DNA of 64,000 nt from Corynespora cassiicola (GCA_022059125.1 JAEUWY010000006.1:992001-1056000); one strand, 5' to 3'; counted from the stretch's first letter, positions 14,501 through 25,959 are shown. Translations and numbers: made by a program. The notes: a model not told the origin generated them from the sequence alone.

Positions 14501-16214
14501 TCGTGAGAACAACTTAGAATCTCCTTGGCTGACCGACCTCGTAGCAATCTGGTTGAAACAATGGTCCGAAGCAGAACAATCAAGGCCAGGCTCAATGACC
14601 TCCTTGTATCTCGGAATCTATGGAGCTGTCAGCATCTCCGGGCTTGTCACCGTAGTCGTGTCAATCTGGCTCATGTTCCTCGTGCTAGTGCCAGTATCAG
14701 GGCGCAATCTACATGCAAAACTCCTGGATACCGTTGTACATGCGAAACAAGAGCTGCATGATACAGTTGACACAGGGATTACTTTGAACAGATTTGCGCA
14801 AGATATGCAACACATAGACCGCGAGCTTCCTTCTGCTACGATAAGGTCTCTGCATGCAACATTTGGCTGCCTAGCCAGTGCAGTTCTGGTTTGCGTCGGA
14901 GCTTCCTACATTGCAGCGATTATCCCGGTGCTGTGTGCTGCGCTGTATCTTCTGCAGAAATATTACCTTAGGACAAGTCGTCAGCTGCGTCTTTTGGAGA
15001 TTGAGGCTCGATCTCCGCTTTACACTATATTCGAGGAAACGGTCGAGGGCATCGACACCATCGTCTCCTTCAAATGGCAGAGTCCTTTCCAAGAGAAGCT
15101 CTTTCGGCTCCTCGATGCTTCTCAGAAGCCCTATTACCTGCTCTTCTGCATACAGCGCTGGCTGATGTTGGTCTTGGGCCTCATGGTCGCGGCAATGGCC
15201 ATGCTGCTAGTTGCACTTGCTATTGAAGTTCGCCAAGCGAGTAGCAGTTCGTCTGTGGGTGTAGGACTCATCGCCATCTTGACGTTTAATGACCTCTTGA
15301 ATCGACTTATTGTCGAATGGACGTCGCTGGAGACATCCTTGGGCGCAATCACTCGCTTGAAGAATTTCAGTCAAGATACCCCTGTTGAAGTGGATGCATG
15401 CGACAATAACATTCCTGAGAACTGGCCTGCAAGAGGCACTGTGGAGTTTCGAGGGGCTTGTGCTTCGTACAGGTAAGAAATTGCCTACGCTACATTTTCG
15501 TGGTCACCAACACCGAATAGACCAGGATTACCACCCGTATTGAGAAACATCACCTTCACCATTCCGGCTGGCAGTAAATTCGGCATCTGTGGTCGCACAG
15601 GAAGCGGCAAATCAACCCTTCTAAACGCAATATTTCGACTTTTGGATCTGAATGATGGGCAGATTCTTATCGATGGCATCCCGCATAACCAGATTCCGCT
15701 AGACACGCTCAGATCCCAGGTAGTCGCTCTCCCGCAGCAACCATACCTCTTGTCTGGCTCAATTCGCCGTAGCATGGACCCAGAGAATAGTGCTTCTGAT
15801 TCTGACATTCTGGATGCACTTGGAAAAGTGGGCCTTCGTGATATACTCGTATCTTCATCCGATATAGAGCCACTGTCTGCAGAACTCGAGCCCGACACGC
15901 TCAGCCCCGGCCAAAAGCAGCTTTTCTGTTTGGCGCGCGCCATGATCCGAGATACCAAGATCTTAGTCCTCGACGAAGCAACGAGCAGTCTTGACGCTGG
16001 CAACGATGCGCTCGTGCAGAAGCTTATTAGAGAGGAGTTTTCGAACAAGGGGTGCACAATCATCGCTATCGCTCACCGATTGGCTAGTATTGCCGATTTT
16101 GATAGCGTGGCTGTGATGCGGAATGGGGAGTTGATGGAGCTGGGGAACCCAAGGAATTTATTGGAAAGCCAGAGGAGTGAGTTTGGTAGAATGTGGAAGG
16201 AGTACGAGGGATGA
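11564..16214 (+). CDS. Full-length ABCC (MRP-type) ABC transporter
   Basis: ATP-driven exporter of the multidrug-resistance-associated family, expected in the plasma or vacuolar membrane. Six exons (11564-11800, 11881-12376, 12424-12930, 12991-13224, 13273-15472, 15521-16214) join in phase to 1455 residues, the normal size for fungal ABCC proteins. Order: hydrophobic TMD0, first membrane domain, NBD1 (Walker A GPAGCGKTT at about 613, LSGGQKQR at about 704, Walker B IVLDD), second membrane domain, NBD2 (Walker A GRTGSGKST at about 1249, signature LSPGQKQL at about 1352, Walker B LVLDEATSSLD). NBD1 has Asp where NBD2 has the catalytic Glu, the usual ABCC asymmetry. Composition is more A/T-rich than the flanking genes. 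The substrate cannot be told; no biosynthetic cluster is adjacent. A second in-frame ATG at 11576 is an equally good start. Confidence 0.93.
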
Positions 16215-17344
16215 AGTAGTTAGTAGTACTAAATTGTCTCTCTTTTCGGTATGTTCAAAGGACGGCTTCAGATGTATTGGCAAGCCAAGTTGAAATCTTT
16301 CGATATGTTACTTTTACCTGGAGGACAAGGCTGATCAAGAGGTCGATGCACATTCGTTTCCCCGAGAAGAGTATCCAATATTCTCACCACAGAGCATAAA
16401 TATTCGGCCAATCCATCTCTATCAAGACTGGCACCTTTCATGTCTCATATTCGATCGGGAACGATATCTGTTCGTAGCATAGCACAGCAGAATATCCCTC
16501 AACCCTTGATAAACACCTCACGCGACACCAAAACTACCGCCCAGCCGCCTTCTAACAAGCCGTCCCAAGCCCTTCGTGACACACTCACAAGCTTCGCGGC
16601 AGAGAAACGCCACACAACGCTTCCGCCGACCGAGCACGTCTCCCCATTTCGCGCTTGCAACCCCTCTTCTTCGCTTCGCACGAGGCCATGCCACCCGCCG
16701 GCTCGTCGATCGTCCCAAAGCTTGCAATGGTCTAGCCCAGGCAAAAAACAAGGCGTGGTGTATCAACGTCGGCGACGTCTCGGTGGCGGCGTAAGCCCTG
16801 AACACTCGCTCGCGAGGGCGAAAATGGCTCATCGCGGCTTAATAAATCCAGCACCTGAAAAATCAAGGACGCAAACATCGGAGCCCCCCCTAGATAGCTC
16901 AATCGCACTCTGTACCGCCGATGGCCACGATCTCGGACGATCGGCGGGGAAGGAGGCTGGCCTTGGTGCTCATCCTCTTCCACTCCCCCCCCTCTCCTTC
17001 GTGAGTTGTGGGGTGGGAGGGAGCGAGAGATTGGCAAGGCACTTTGAACGGAGCCTGCCAGACCCAAGGCCGGCTCAGTCTAGACTGGAACCCGCCGACG
17101 CGCAAGACGTGGAACCGGTGCGTAAGTGTGTGGAGGCATCGACTGCTGCAATATGACGCAAAACCTCCTCCACCGCCGTGCCCACCCCACGTCACAACAT
17201 CCGGGGAAAGGGGTACGGGAACCTTGATAAACAAACAAATAGCCTTTGTTGTGCGTGGCCGAATCCAAGAAAGTCTAAGAGAAAAAAAAGAGGGTTTGCG
17301 GATCCGGTAGCAGATGTAACGAATGCATCGTTGCCGATGCACCT

Positions 17345-17366
17345 CCCCCCCCCCCCCCTCTCTCTC
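17345..17366. repeat. Poly-C tract followed by TC repeat
   Basis: Fourteen consecutive C residues (17345-17358) run into a short TC dinucleotide repeat. Seen directly. Confidence 0.95.
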
Positions 17367-17644
17367 TTTCTCTCGCAACCAAGACAAGGCACCACATGTA
17401 CAGTACGTGCGCAGAGTGGGCTAGATACCTAGGTACCCAGTCCAGCGTCTCACCTGCCCGGCCTCCCCGTTTCCCCTAGTTCGATAACTAGCAACTCTAC
17501 ACACGACAGCCAGCGCAAGGGGCACTTGCTTGACCGGGGAACCACCGGCTCGCGACGAAAATTAACAACAAAAAAAAAACATTCCCCTAGACAGCGGACC
17601 CGGCCATTGCTGAAACCATTTATTTTCGAGGCTGCCGTCGAGGA

Positions 17645-17660
17645 AGAGAGAGAGAGAGAG
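17645..17660. repeat. AG dinucleotide microsatellite
   Basis: Eight uninterrupted AG units. Confidence 0.95.
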
Positions 17661-17847
17661 CCCGCGGTCCGCCCCTCATAAATGCCGCAGCACTAACATG
17701 CGAGGATGCTGGACGGACGGAGGCGGTTGGTTTAGCGATTGATGATGATGGGCTGGCAATTGGGGGAGGGGGGAAAAGCGGAGCTCAGCATTTTTGTGTG
17801 CTTTGCTGCGCCACACTCGCGCCGGCGGGGGCGGCGAAGGCGAAGAA

Positions 17848-17915
17848 GGGGGGGGGGGAAACAGAGTAGTTGGCAATGAATGCATCATCCTCAACATCCC
17901 TCCCTCCCTCCCTCC
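17848..17915. repeat. G run and CCCT tetranucleotide repeat
   Basis: An 11-G run at about 17848-17858 is followed some 40 bp later by tandem CCCT units (about 17898-17915). Confidence 0.85.
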
Positions 17916-18178
17916 GCCCCTTTGCCCAGCTTCCATGGCCGTAACGCGCATTGGGTACGTACATGATGTGTGCGTGTGTGCATGTACTCCAAGTGGAGAA
18001 GCCCGGCCACACGATCCCGCCAAGACGTGAATACTTCCAGAAGCAGCACGCACAGCATTGGCAGCCGGGTAACGACTGAGCTGAATGTGGAGCCTCGTCG
18101 CTCCAAACCCCTTGGCGCCGAACCACATGCTTACCGTGTGAGCGCAAGGGTCGGGTATGCGGTAAGCTGGTGCGTGTA

Positions 18179-18241
18179 TGTGTGTGTGTGTGTGTGTGTG
18201 GCTGAATAGGAAGATGCAAAGACATAGAGAGAGAGAGAGAG
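18179..18241. repeat. TG and GA microsatellites
   Basis: Eleven TG units (18179-18200) and eight GA units (18226-18241) lie 25 bp apart. Confidence 0.95.
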
Positions 18242-19376
18242 GCTGCGTCGCTGCACCTGTCAAAACTGTCTGTCTGTTTTGTTCCCACTGTTTTTCGTTT
18301 TGCTCTGTTTTTAGCTTGACCCTACGCCGTAGTATGTATCGGTATCCTTCCTAGGAGCAAATGCGCTGCCCCTCCTTCACCGGCCGCGGTTGAGCGGTTG
18401 CCGTTTTTTTCTAGTGTGTTCCTGGACCTCCCTGGGGGCCCTGGGGGCCCTGAGGGGCATGGCATGGGACTTGCTTGCTCGCTCCATGGGAAGGGATTGA
18501 CCGTCACAGATTTGCACATGCGTCATCCTGTGTGTTTGCTCGCTTGCTTGCATTGTATCGGGCTTTCCCCCCCTCGGGCCATCTTTCACGCGCAAGTCGA
18601 TAAGAAAGTGGAGTCGAGGTCACTTGCAAAAAGTGGAGAAGGGCAACACAGCAACATGCAACAAGCGCTCGCCAAGTTCGATTTGTTGGGCTTTTGGGAT
18701 CAAATGTAACGAGGATTGGAATTCAAAGGAATACCCGAGGTGCCACACTCGCAGCAAAACCACGGCGGGCAAGTGAGAACTAGACTGAAAGCAGAGATAA
18801 CTCATTGGTGGGGCCCGCCGCTGCCAATTTGAGGAGTGCCCGCGAAATGCGAGTCCAGAACCCGAGGGATTGCGAAATGCCCTATCCCATGCTTGCCCCT
18901 CCATGACAATTCGGGCGCAATGCCCGTAGCTTGCCGTGGAGAAAAGCAAGAGCTGAATACAACCGACAAGGGTGGGGAGAGATACGACTCCCTCCTTCCT
19001 GCCCCCCTCCCCGCAAAGGAATCCAAACAAAGCCTCAAAACTAGAGCCCGGAAAAAAACATACCCCGCCATAAATGCTACCAAATGTGTGTCTGTGTGTC
19101 TGTGTGCGTAAGTCGATTGAAAATGCGATAGGTGTCCAAGGACCAGACTTTTGACGCCTGAAATGACCATGCCAGACGCCAGCCCAATCCATCCGTCATA
19201 ATTCGTGATGTGATAAAAGAGTTCGTGATGTTCCCCAGCCCCCAGGGGGCTTTAGTAATCCCTTCGTGATGGCCCAACCACTCATAACCCGTATTGGGTG
19301 GGCACCACGATCACCTGATGGTCGCTGCAGCCCCATCTTGTCCAATCAAGGACTGTGGCCTTTGACTTCATGCCGT

Positions 19377-20099
19377 CTAGGACCGCAGTCCCAACCGTCG
19401 GCCCAGCAGTTTGGTCTGGCCGACTCGATGCCTGAAGCCCCTCCAGCTCTTGTCGCGATCCTCCCAGTCGGCCATCTGTCCGTACATGAAGTCCCAGCTT
19501 CGGCTCTCGTGGCGGTTAGTCTCCGTCTCTCTCAAACACATCTCACGGTACACGCGTGCGGTCCTAGCCCGTCGTGCAGCGTCCTCACCCACGAGATATG
19601 GGTCCTCAAGGGGACTGACTGGCTCAGAAGAGGACCCCACCTGGACTGGATACGTGCTCACGTTGGAGCTAGAGGCCGTGGGGCTGGTAGAGGTAGATGG
19701 CGTAGGCGGCGGGACGGCAGAGAGTGAGTTCAGAATGGCAGTCGTGTTGGCGGCCTGGTTGGCGCGTCGTCGAGCTACGGCATTGTACTGTCGAGAATTA
19801 TTGCTAGTCCTGGTGCTGCTCCAGCTGGCTACGTTGAAGTTGGCGGCACTGAAGTCTGACAGGTTTGCCCTGCTCTGGAAGCCCGGTGCAAAATGGGGGG
19901 ATGGCAGGCCGCGGGTCTGTTGGGCATTCGGCGAGACGGGCGGGAGCAGAGATCTGGGGGTGCGGTGGGACGTGTAGGTCGGCGTCTCGGACACGTACGA
20001 GGGTGCAGCGCTGTGAATGGAGACGGCATCGGGATCGTGCCTCGAGTACAGGGGTAGCGGCTCTGGATAGAACGGCGTGCTGGTGATGTTGCACGTCAT
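19377..20099 (-). CDS. Fungal conserved protein of unknown function (5' end unresolved)
   Basis: The open frame from ATG 20099 gives 240 residues. The start region (TSTPFYPEPLPLYSRHD, DAVSIHSAAPSYVSETPTYT) resembles a family of uncharacterised filamentous-ascomycete proteins I have seen before. The middle is Ser/Thr/Pro-rich and probably disordered; about 165-240 is a charged helical tail (DAARRARTARVYREMCLRE...). There is no membrane segment or enzyme motif. The frame stays open upstream of the ATG as GDPCYKTSKLAPHPQPPYLSP, which also looks protein-like and is preceded by a CCTAG acceptor near 20179. A further 5' exon is therefore likely, perhaps ending near 20400 where NSTIYTSMDKPRP can be read. 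I could not join it in phase with confidence. Confidence 0.6.
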   Translation of the reverse strand: MTCNITSTPFYPEPLPLYSRHDPDAVSIHSAAPSYVSETPTYTSHRTPRSLLPPVSPNAQQTRGLPSPHFAPGFQSRANLSDFSAANFNVASWSSTRTSNNSRQYNAVARRRANQAANTTAILNSLSAVPPPTPSTSTSPTASSSNVSTYPVQVGSSSEPVSPLEDPYLVGEDAARRARTARVYREMCLRETETNRHESRSWDFMYGQMADWEDRDKSWRGFRHRVGQTKLLGRRLGLRS

Positions 20100-21270
20100 G
20101 TTGGTGGGCGACAGGTATGGAGGTTGTGGATGCGGCGCAAGCTTGGAAGTCTTATAGCACGGGTCGCCGAGGGTAAGGGCTAGGACAGATCAATATAGAC
20201 GAGCAGCAGCGGCGGTATTCACAGAGGCACCCCACTTGACGCGCACCAAACGGCGGAGGGAGGAATGCTGATGTGGGAGGGGCGACGGTGGGAGGCGGTG
20301 CATTCCATTAAATGTCGCGCGCCGGGAGCACCGTCCAGGCACAGCTGCAGGAATATGCAGGCTCGGCGTGACCCAAGGCTAGCATGGCAGCCGACAGCTA
20401 CACGGTAGGACGAGGCTTGTCCATCGACGTGTAAATGGTGGAGTTGGGCTGGGGGCGCGCTGGGGGTGCGCTGGAGGGGTGGCTTGGGCTGGCCGTCTTG
20501 GTGGTGTGGTCCGCCGCTCCGGGCCCCTCTCCCCTCCTGGCCCATGCAGGCCTTGTCCATGCGCACGCCTGCCCTATCCGGTCGGCTGATAACGATAGCC
20601 CGCGGCGGCCGCTGCCGGCTGCGAGAGGCCTGTGTGGATGGCAGACGGGCCCTCGAGGCGTGTAGCGCATGATCCAATTCCCCGTCGCCCTACACGGCTC
20701 ATCTTCCACGTTGCTAAAATCCCCTGCGCGCTGATCGGGGGGCCCTGAGCGTGTCGCTGCATGGGCCTCGCATTGCCAAGTCGCTTCGAATACAGAACTT
20801 CTTCATTTCGTGTCGTTACTGTGTGCCTGTTTCCGTTGACTACTGTAGACCGAACAGACCGCCGTGCGCCTAGCCTAGGGTATTGATCCGACCACCTGAA
20901 CGCCGGGTAAACAAATGACGGCACCATGATGAAATGCGCCCAGCCGTGTGTCCGGGAGTGTGCGCGCGCTACAAAAAGGCGAGAACCCACCAAGCGCCGT
21001 GACAAGCAAAAACAATGCACTGCAAACAGGTTGAATAGCCCTCCAAGAGTCCACCGCATTCCGAACAACCGAAATCGACGTCGACGTGCCGGCTCCATGC
21101 GCAATTTGCGCAGCGTCGATTTTGTTGGCACATGTGGGCGCTCCAGAATGGGGGGTATCCCTGGATAGAATCCACCAGAGTCTTCACTGACGACACTCTG
21201 CACGTGTCGCCCGGGCAATGGAAAACGGTCCGCCGACCGCCTTTCAGCCCCGTCGCGACATAATTGTCGA
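20100..21270. other. Upstream region, probably with an unresolved 5' exon
   Basis: It lies upstream of the gene at 19377-20099. See that entry for the suspected 5' exon. The remainder (about 20700-21270) would be its promoter and the 3' flank of the next minus-strand gene. Confidence 0.4.
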
Positions 21271-22557
21271 CTAGATGTTGTCATCAACAAAATCGTCTTC
21301 GATCTCGACCTTTTGGCCCAGAGCCTCGCGTGCCTCCTTCAGCATGGCGTCCATTTGCGAGCTCATTCTTCGCATGCGAGCCTCGTCCTCAATCTCCTCG
21401 CGCCGCCACTTGCTGATGAGGCGTTGGCTCTCCGCCGGCAACGGACTCCTAGTGCTGTTCATGTTGTCGTCAAACAAGCTGGGAGAGCCATAGCTAAGCC
21501 GGCCGTAAGAACGGGGCTGCGGTGTGCTGTACGATTTGGCGTGTCCGCCCGGACTATAATAGGGTTTTCTGTCCAGGGTCGACCGTCGGGACATAGGGAT
21601 TAGCGATGGGCGAGAGACGGGCGTCGAAAAGCTTGCTCTTGATGCAGGGCGTGGGATCTGCGAGGGCGACCGAGAAAGGGGTGGCAGTCGCCGCTCTGCA
21701 AGTCGCGGTGTTGAAGGTCTAGAGTTCATGCCGCCCTCCTTATCCACAACCACCCAGTTGTCTCCTGTCCTCAATCGCTTTGCCATGCGAGGCCGTTCGC
21801 TCTCGAGCGATTCGATTGACTGCACGCCGAAATTGTCCTCGGGGTAGTTCCCTTGCGGCCTGGAGCTGCCGGGAGGTTCCGTAGAAGGGTCGTCTTGAAG
21901 CCCAAGTTTTGCTGCTATCTCTCCGTGATCATCCACCGTGTATCCCTGACCACCGCCTGCCTGAAAGCCTCGGAATGGCACCGCGCAGAATTCGAAGAGT
22001 TTGCCCGCGACGCCTCCCACGATGTTCATGATCTGGTTCAACATCCAGGGTTTGGAGCCGCCTGGGCTTGTGTCCACGCCGTCGACTGGCAGCTGGTTTC
22101 CATCGACGGGGAGCTGGTTGGGTAGTCCTGCTGGGGGGCTGTTGGGCCACATTCCGCGTTGTTTCTCCAGGTGGAAGTAGTCATCGTAGTTGTTGGCTTG
22201 TCTAGCAAACCTGTCCGAATTCTCCATACCCCCAGCAAGTTCGTATCGATCATTCGCAAGCGGAGGAGGGCTTCGCGCGTTCGGGGAACGAGAGTAGCTT
22301 AGCGGGCTAGTGGCCCACGACTGTGAGGTGGGAGTGTGCGAGGTTGCGATAGGAGCCGCCGAGCCTCCATTTTGACGGTATCGCTTCCGCCCGGCCCCGT
22401 GCTCGTCTGAATCAGTCACCTGTCGACCGCTTGTTTCAGTCGCGAGCGGGAAGCGAGGGGCCGGCGCAAAAACGTTTGGTCCAGAGCTCGGGTGATCGCT
22501 GATAGAGGGTGGTGTGTAGAGCCCGGGCATGTCGAATCGATTGTTTGCAGCTGCCAT
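21271..22557 (-). CDS. Fungal conserved hypothetical protein, possibly nuclear
   Basis: Single-exon frame of 428 residues. It is mostly disordered and Ser/Pro/Arg-rich, with one structured-looking segment near 168-200 (NQIMNIVGGVAGKLFEFC, FRGFQAGGGQGY), an NWVVVD motif near 272, basic clusters, and a charged C-terminal helix (ISKWRREEIEDEARMRRMSSQMDAMLKEAREALG). A perfect duplication of the unit NQLPVDG occurs near 146-159. The order of parts (disordered N-terminus, short conserved block, NWVVV, Arg/Ser-rich tail, coiled coil) is one I associate with uncharacterised fungal proteins. I do not recognise a function. No introns are needed. Confidence 0.75.
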   Translation of the reverse strand: MAAANNRFDMPGLYTPPSISDHPSSGPNVFAPAPRFPLATETSGRQVTDSDEHGAGRKRYRQNGGSAAPIATSHTPTSQSWATSPLSYSRSPNARSPPPLANDRYELAGGMENSDRFARQANNYDDYFHLEKQRGMWPNSPPAGLPNQLPVDGNQLPVDGVDTSPGGSKPWMLNQIMNIVGGVAGKLFEFCAVPFRGFQAGGGQGYTVDDHGEIAAKLGLQDDPSTEPPGSSRPQGNYPEDNFGVQSIESLESERPRMAKRLRTGDNWVVVDKEGGMNSRPSTPRLAERRLPPLSRSPSQIPRPASRASFSTPVSRPSLIPMSRRSTLDRKPYYSPGGHAKSYSTPQPRSYGRLSYGSPSLFDDNMNSTRSPLPAESQRLISKWRREEIEDEARMRRMSSQMDAMLKEAREALGQKVEIEDDFVDDNI

Positions 22558-23179
22558 GCGGAGGTCAGAAGCTGCCTTCGGCTTTAGGCGAATGACTTAA
22601 TCCCAACACTGACTGGCGTTGGGGGGCGCGTTGGCGTCGTCGCAAACAGCAGGATTCTGGCGTGAATCCTGTAGGCAAATTATATCTAGAATCGCATCCC
22701 CAGGGACGCAGTGGTGAAGGTTAAGTCGAAGGGTGGTCTGCGGAGCGTTTGTTGTGACAGTCGCTAAGTTAAGGTTGCTGGGCTATGCCCCGAGCGCGAG
22801 ACGTGATCACGTGACAGCCAGTCCCGCCCAATTGGGGCATCCCGCAGGCGATGCCGACAAGGGCTTCCACAAACTCTATGCTCTAGTTACGAGTCAAGGA
22901 GATAAGTCTGAGTATGTAAATCAATCTCGTACGTAGTTTTGGTACCTGAAGGCCCTGGGAAGGTATATATTGGTGGTGTACTTGCTCTGTCTGGTAAACC
23001 GCTACTGGAAATCCATGAGTTCTAGACGCGCCGCGTTGCACCGAAAAGGTTGGTCTGTCCAACAATAGCCTATAATTGCATTTTTAAGAATTCCCTGGAG
23101 CCCTTCCATGTGGGTATAGCTCAACAAACACCACCACCAGCCGTATAACTCCATTCATGTGTAAAGCAAAGCAAGAACT
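22558..23179. other. Intergenic between tandem minus-strand genes
   Basis: It contains the promoter of the hypothetical gene at 21271-22557 and the 3' flank of ADA2. Nothing else was recognised. Confidence 0.45.
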
Positions 23180-24811
23180 TTATGCTCGGGCTATCCAACC
23201 GCTGTGAACAAAGAAATCGAAGAGCTGGCTGGTCTTGGCCGAATCAATCCTCCCGAGTTCTTTTGCGACTTTCTTCTTAAGAGAGCCACCCTGCTTCATC
23301 GCCTCGCGGATCATGATTTCCTTGATTGCGAGGTAGGGCTTCGGCATGATGCGGAGGACACTGCAGAGATCTCGTTCTTCAGGAGTGAGTAGCTGCAGGT
23401 CTGACGCCGACTCCTTGCCGAACTTCAGAGGTACTGAATTTGGTAGTTGCTTCGGCACAAACTTTGTCTTGGGATGCTGAGGGGTCAAGACACCGTTGGT
23501 ACCATTGGTGCCATTGGTGCCATTGTTGCCATTGCGATCTGGAGGTGGAGTGGTGAGCCCGTTCTTCTGTCGAAGCTGCAAGGGAAGCTCCGGCGCAGTC
23601 AAAGCCATGGTGGCGGAAGGCGTCTCAAAAGGTGGGGTCGGCTTGCCTAGCCTGTTGGATGCTAGTCGATCAAACTGTCCCAAGGGAGGACCTCGTGACT
23701 GTCGTGCCTGTTTCTCTTGCTCATACTTCTCGCCCGCTTTAAGATCAGCTACCTGCATGCTCCTCCATTCTTGCAGCTGTGTGATGGCCTGCCTGAGCTG
23801 CAGCTCGTAGATTAGACCAGCACAGAATTCTTCAAAGTCTTCGTGCTTCATCATCCTCGCAAACGGCTTGGCTTTGTTGAGCAAATCCCGCTCCTCTTTG
23901 GTTCTCTTCTTGTCGGCAGCAGCGTTCTTGCGATATTCAAGCAGCTTGTGCTCGAATATAATCTTTTTCCGTTCCACTCGAGCATCCAGTCGCGAATTGT
24001 ATATCTCCATGATGGTCATCTTGAGCTCCATCTCCGGCTCCATATCACCAGTCCGAGGGTTGGTGCCATCGCCAGGGTCGAATTGCATGTGCTGGACTGC
24101 CTCCTCCGCTTCATTAAAGTATTCCGTCTCAAACTCCAGGCGACCAGGCATGTAGCCTTGAACTTCATGGCAGGCGGGCACACTGGCCGTGGGCTTCTGC
24201 TTGGGGGTGGCAGGCGTTGCATTCTTCTGATCTTCCTTCTTCGTCTCTATCCTCCGCTTCTTGTTGGCTTGGAAGACATCGCGGGGGATTCGTTCGCTGA
24301 GTTCTTTGTCGTCGGGGCTGCAGTGCTCCGGGAGGGGGAACTTGGAGCTGTTGATGTAGGTGTCGATGTAGTGGTCTCGGACTTCGTCTTTGGACCTGAA
24401 GCCTCCAATGTGGTCTGCTATGTCGGCCCACGAACCCAGACCGTACGTCTCAGCGCCCTCGAGCAGGGCCAGTTCCTCGTCGGCTCCCCAATCATCGGTG
24501 AAGATGGGTATGGAGTGCTGCTCAATGACCTGGTAGGCGTGGGTCCTGGGGTCATGCTCGCGCGAGTATTTGCCATCGGAGAAGCAGGGGACACAGAGGT
24601 CGTATTCGTGACAAGCATTGTTGGCACAGCGGATGCGGACCTGCAGGGGAGCTCAACGATGTGCACATGGAACTGCAACGGGAGCGGGAGCGGGAGCTGG
24701 AGAGCAGTCGGGACTTACCGTCGACGTGATGTCGGAGGAACACACGTCACAGACGTACTTGACGCCGCCCTCGGTGCCCCGCGACGCGGTCTTCTTCTTG
24801 ATGAGGCCCAT
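23180..24811 (-). CDS. ADA2: Transcriptional adaptor Ada2 of SAGA
   Basis: Adaptor that activates the Gcn5 acetyltransferase in the SAGA/ADA complexes in the nucleus. Two exons (24719-24811 and 23180-24640) join in phase 0 across a 78-bp intron to 517 residues, the normal fungal length. The N-terminal ZZ zinc finger uses C21, C24, C36, C41, C47 and C50. A SANT/Myb domain follows ([32 protein letters not shown], about 79-125). The centre holds the ADA2 helical region with [19 protein letters not shown]. The C-terminal SWIRM domain (about 430-517) includes [17 protein letters not shown] and ends [14 protein letters not shown] low-complexity NGTNGTNGTNG run lies in the linker. No in-frame stop interrupts exon 2. 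Confidence 0.97.
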
Positions 24812-25959
24812 GGCGCGCCTCTCTCCGCAGGCTCAGCGGGTGAAGGAGGATCGCCACACCGGCGCCGGAGGTGAGACGTGGGACCGAGAGCGAGGGTGGC
24901 TGTGCACGGCCCGTTGGCGTTGGAGCAGCGACGTCGCAACGTCGCAACGTCGCAGCGCGCGGCAGAGGCTAGGCGGGCTGGGGAGGAGAGGGAGGGGAGA
25001 AGAGGGGAGTGCGGACGTGGAGCAGCTGGGGCAGGCGGGCCGGAATGAGTGGGCGGCGATGCGGTCGTGCGGTCGTGCGTGGTGCGGTCGCTGGTGAAGG
25101 GGGCGGCCAGCCGTGCGGTGGATGGTAGAGGTGGCTGCGGGTTGCGGGCTGCGGGCTGCCAGGCTCGAGCTGCGACGCGGCGGCAGCTACCGCGGCAGGG
25201 AGCGTGGATGCTTGGGCGTCAGGCTCCGCTCGCGGCGGATTATCAAACAATTGGAAATGAGGAGCGATGGGCGGCGTGCTCTGTGCTCTGCTGCGGGAGC
25301 GAGATACGAGGCCCGCGACGCATGAGGCCGCTGGAGCCCGCTGGAGCCCGCTGAGGGCGCCTGGCAGAGGCTTCGTGCGGGCGCGGGCCCTGTGTCTGCT
25401 GGAGTCTGCTTGGCCCCTCGCTCGCCATTCTGAGACGCCTCTCCACCCGTGCGCCCACCAGAGGCACATTGAAGGACTCCCGGTGCGTTCCCCTTTCTTG
25501 CTCTTGGTGCTTGCGCGCAATCAGGAGAAGCCCCTCGTCTCTCGTCGCCACTCGGCCAGCCTGCCACCCTCTGCTGCCCAAATACCCCCCTCCAGCGCCT
25601 CTCGTCCGTCGTCTGTCCCATCATCCGCCCTGCACCCACCCGCTGCCCGCCGCCCGCGCCCACCGCGCCCACCGCCTTCTCGCTCGGCAGCCCATCCCAC
25701 CGCCGCATCCCTCGTCGACTGGCCTCTCGCCCTCCCCCGTCTCCACCACCACCGGCTGCACATTTTTAGACCCCTCCCGGCTATTTCTGCCCGCTGCCCG
25801 CTGCCCCAAGCTGCGTGACCGCCGCCAGACTGTTGCCAAGCGCACTGCCCTACACCGTTGAGCGTCGTCGAGTGTGAGGTCCCGCATCCCTCACCTGTAG
25901 ACCCGACAACCGCCAGACCCACCGCCCACCGCTCGCCTCCCCCTCGACAGCGCGCAGCC
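24812..25959. promoter_or_regulatory. Divergent promoter region of ADA2 and the Ypk-type kinase
   Basis: 1.15 kb between divergent start codons. It is strongly G-rich on the ADA2 side and C-rich (long pyrimidine leader, about 25480-25950) before the kinase ATG. A short array of GCGGGCT-like units sits near 25135-25161. Overlapping open frames reflect composition. Confidence 0.5.

Larger units (their letters stand above)
16215..19376. other. Unexplained 3.2 kb gap between convergent gene ends, microsatellite-rich
   Basis: Both flanking genes end here, so promoters are not required, yet the gap exceeds 3 kb. It contains a 14-C run followed by TC repeats, two GA runs, a TG run, a G run and CCCT repeats. 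Open frames up to 238 codons occur but several frames are open at once and composition is low-complexity. I recognise no gene. Confidence 0.55.

Noticed and set aside
16440..17156. 238-codon plus-strand open frame starting with ATG
   Set aside because: No recognisable domain, several overlapping open frames, Ser/Pro/Arg-rich composition typical of C-rich spacer.
17676..18263. 195-codon minus-strand frame with HTHTHTH run
   Set aside because: Translation of TG/CA and GA microsatellites.
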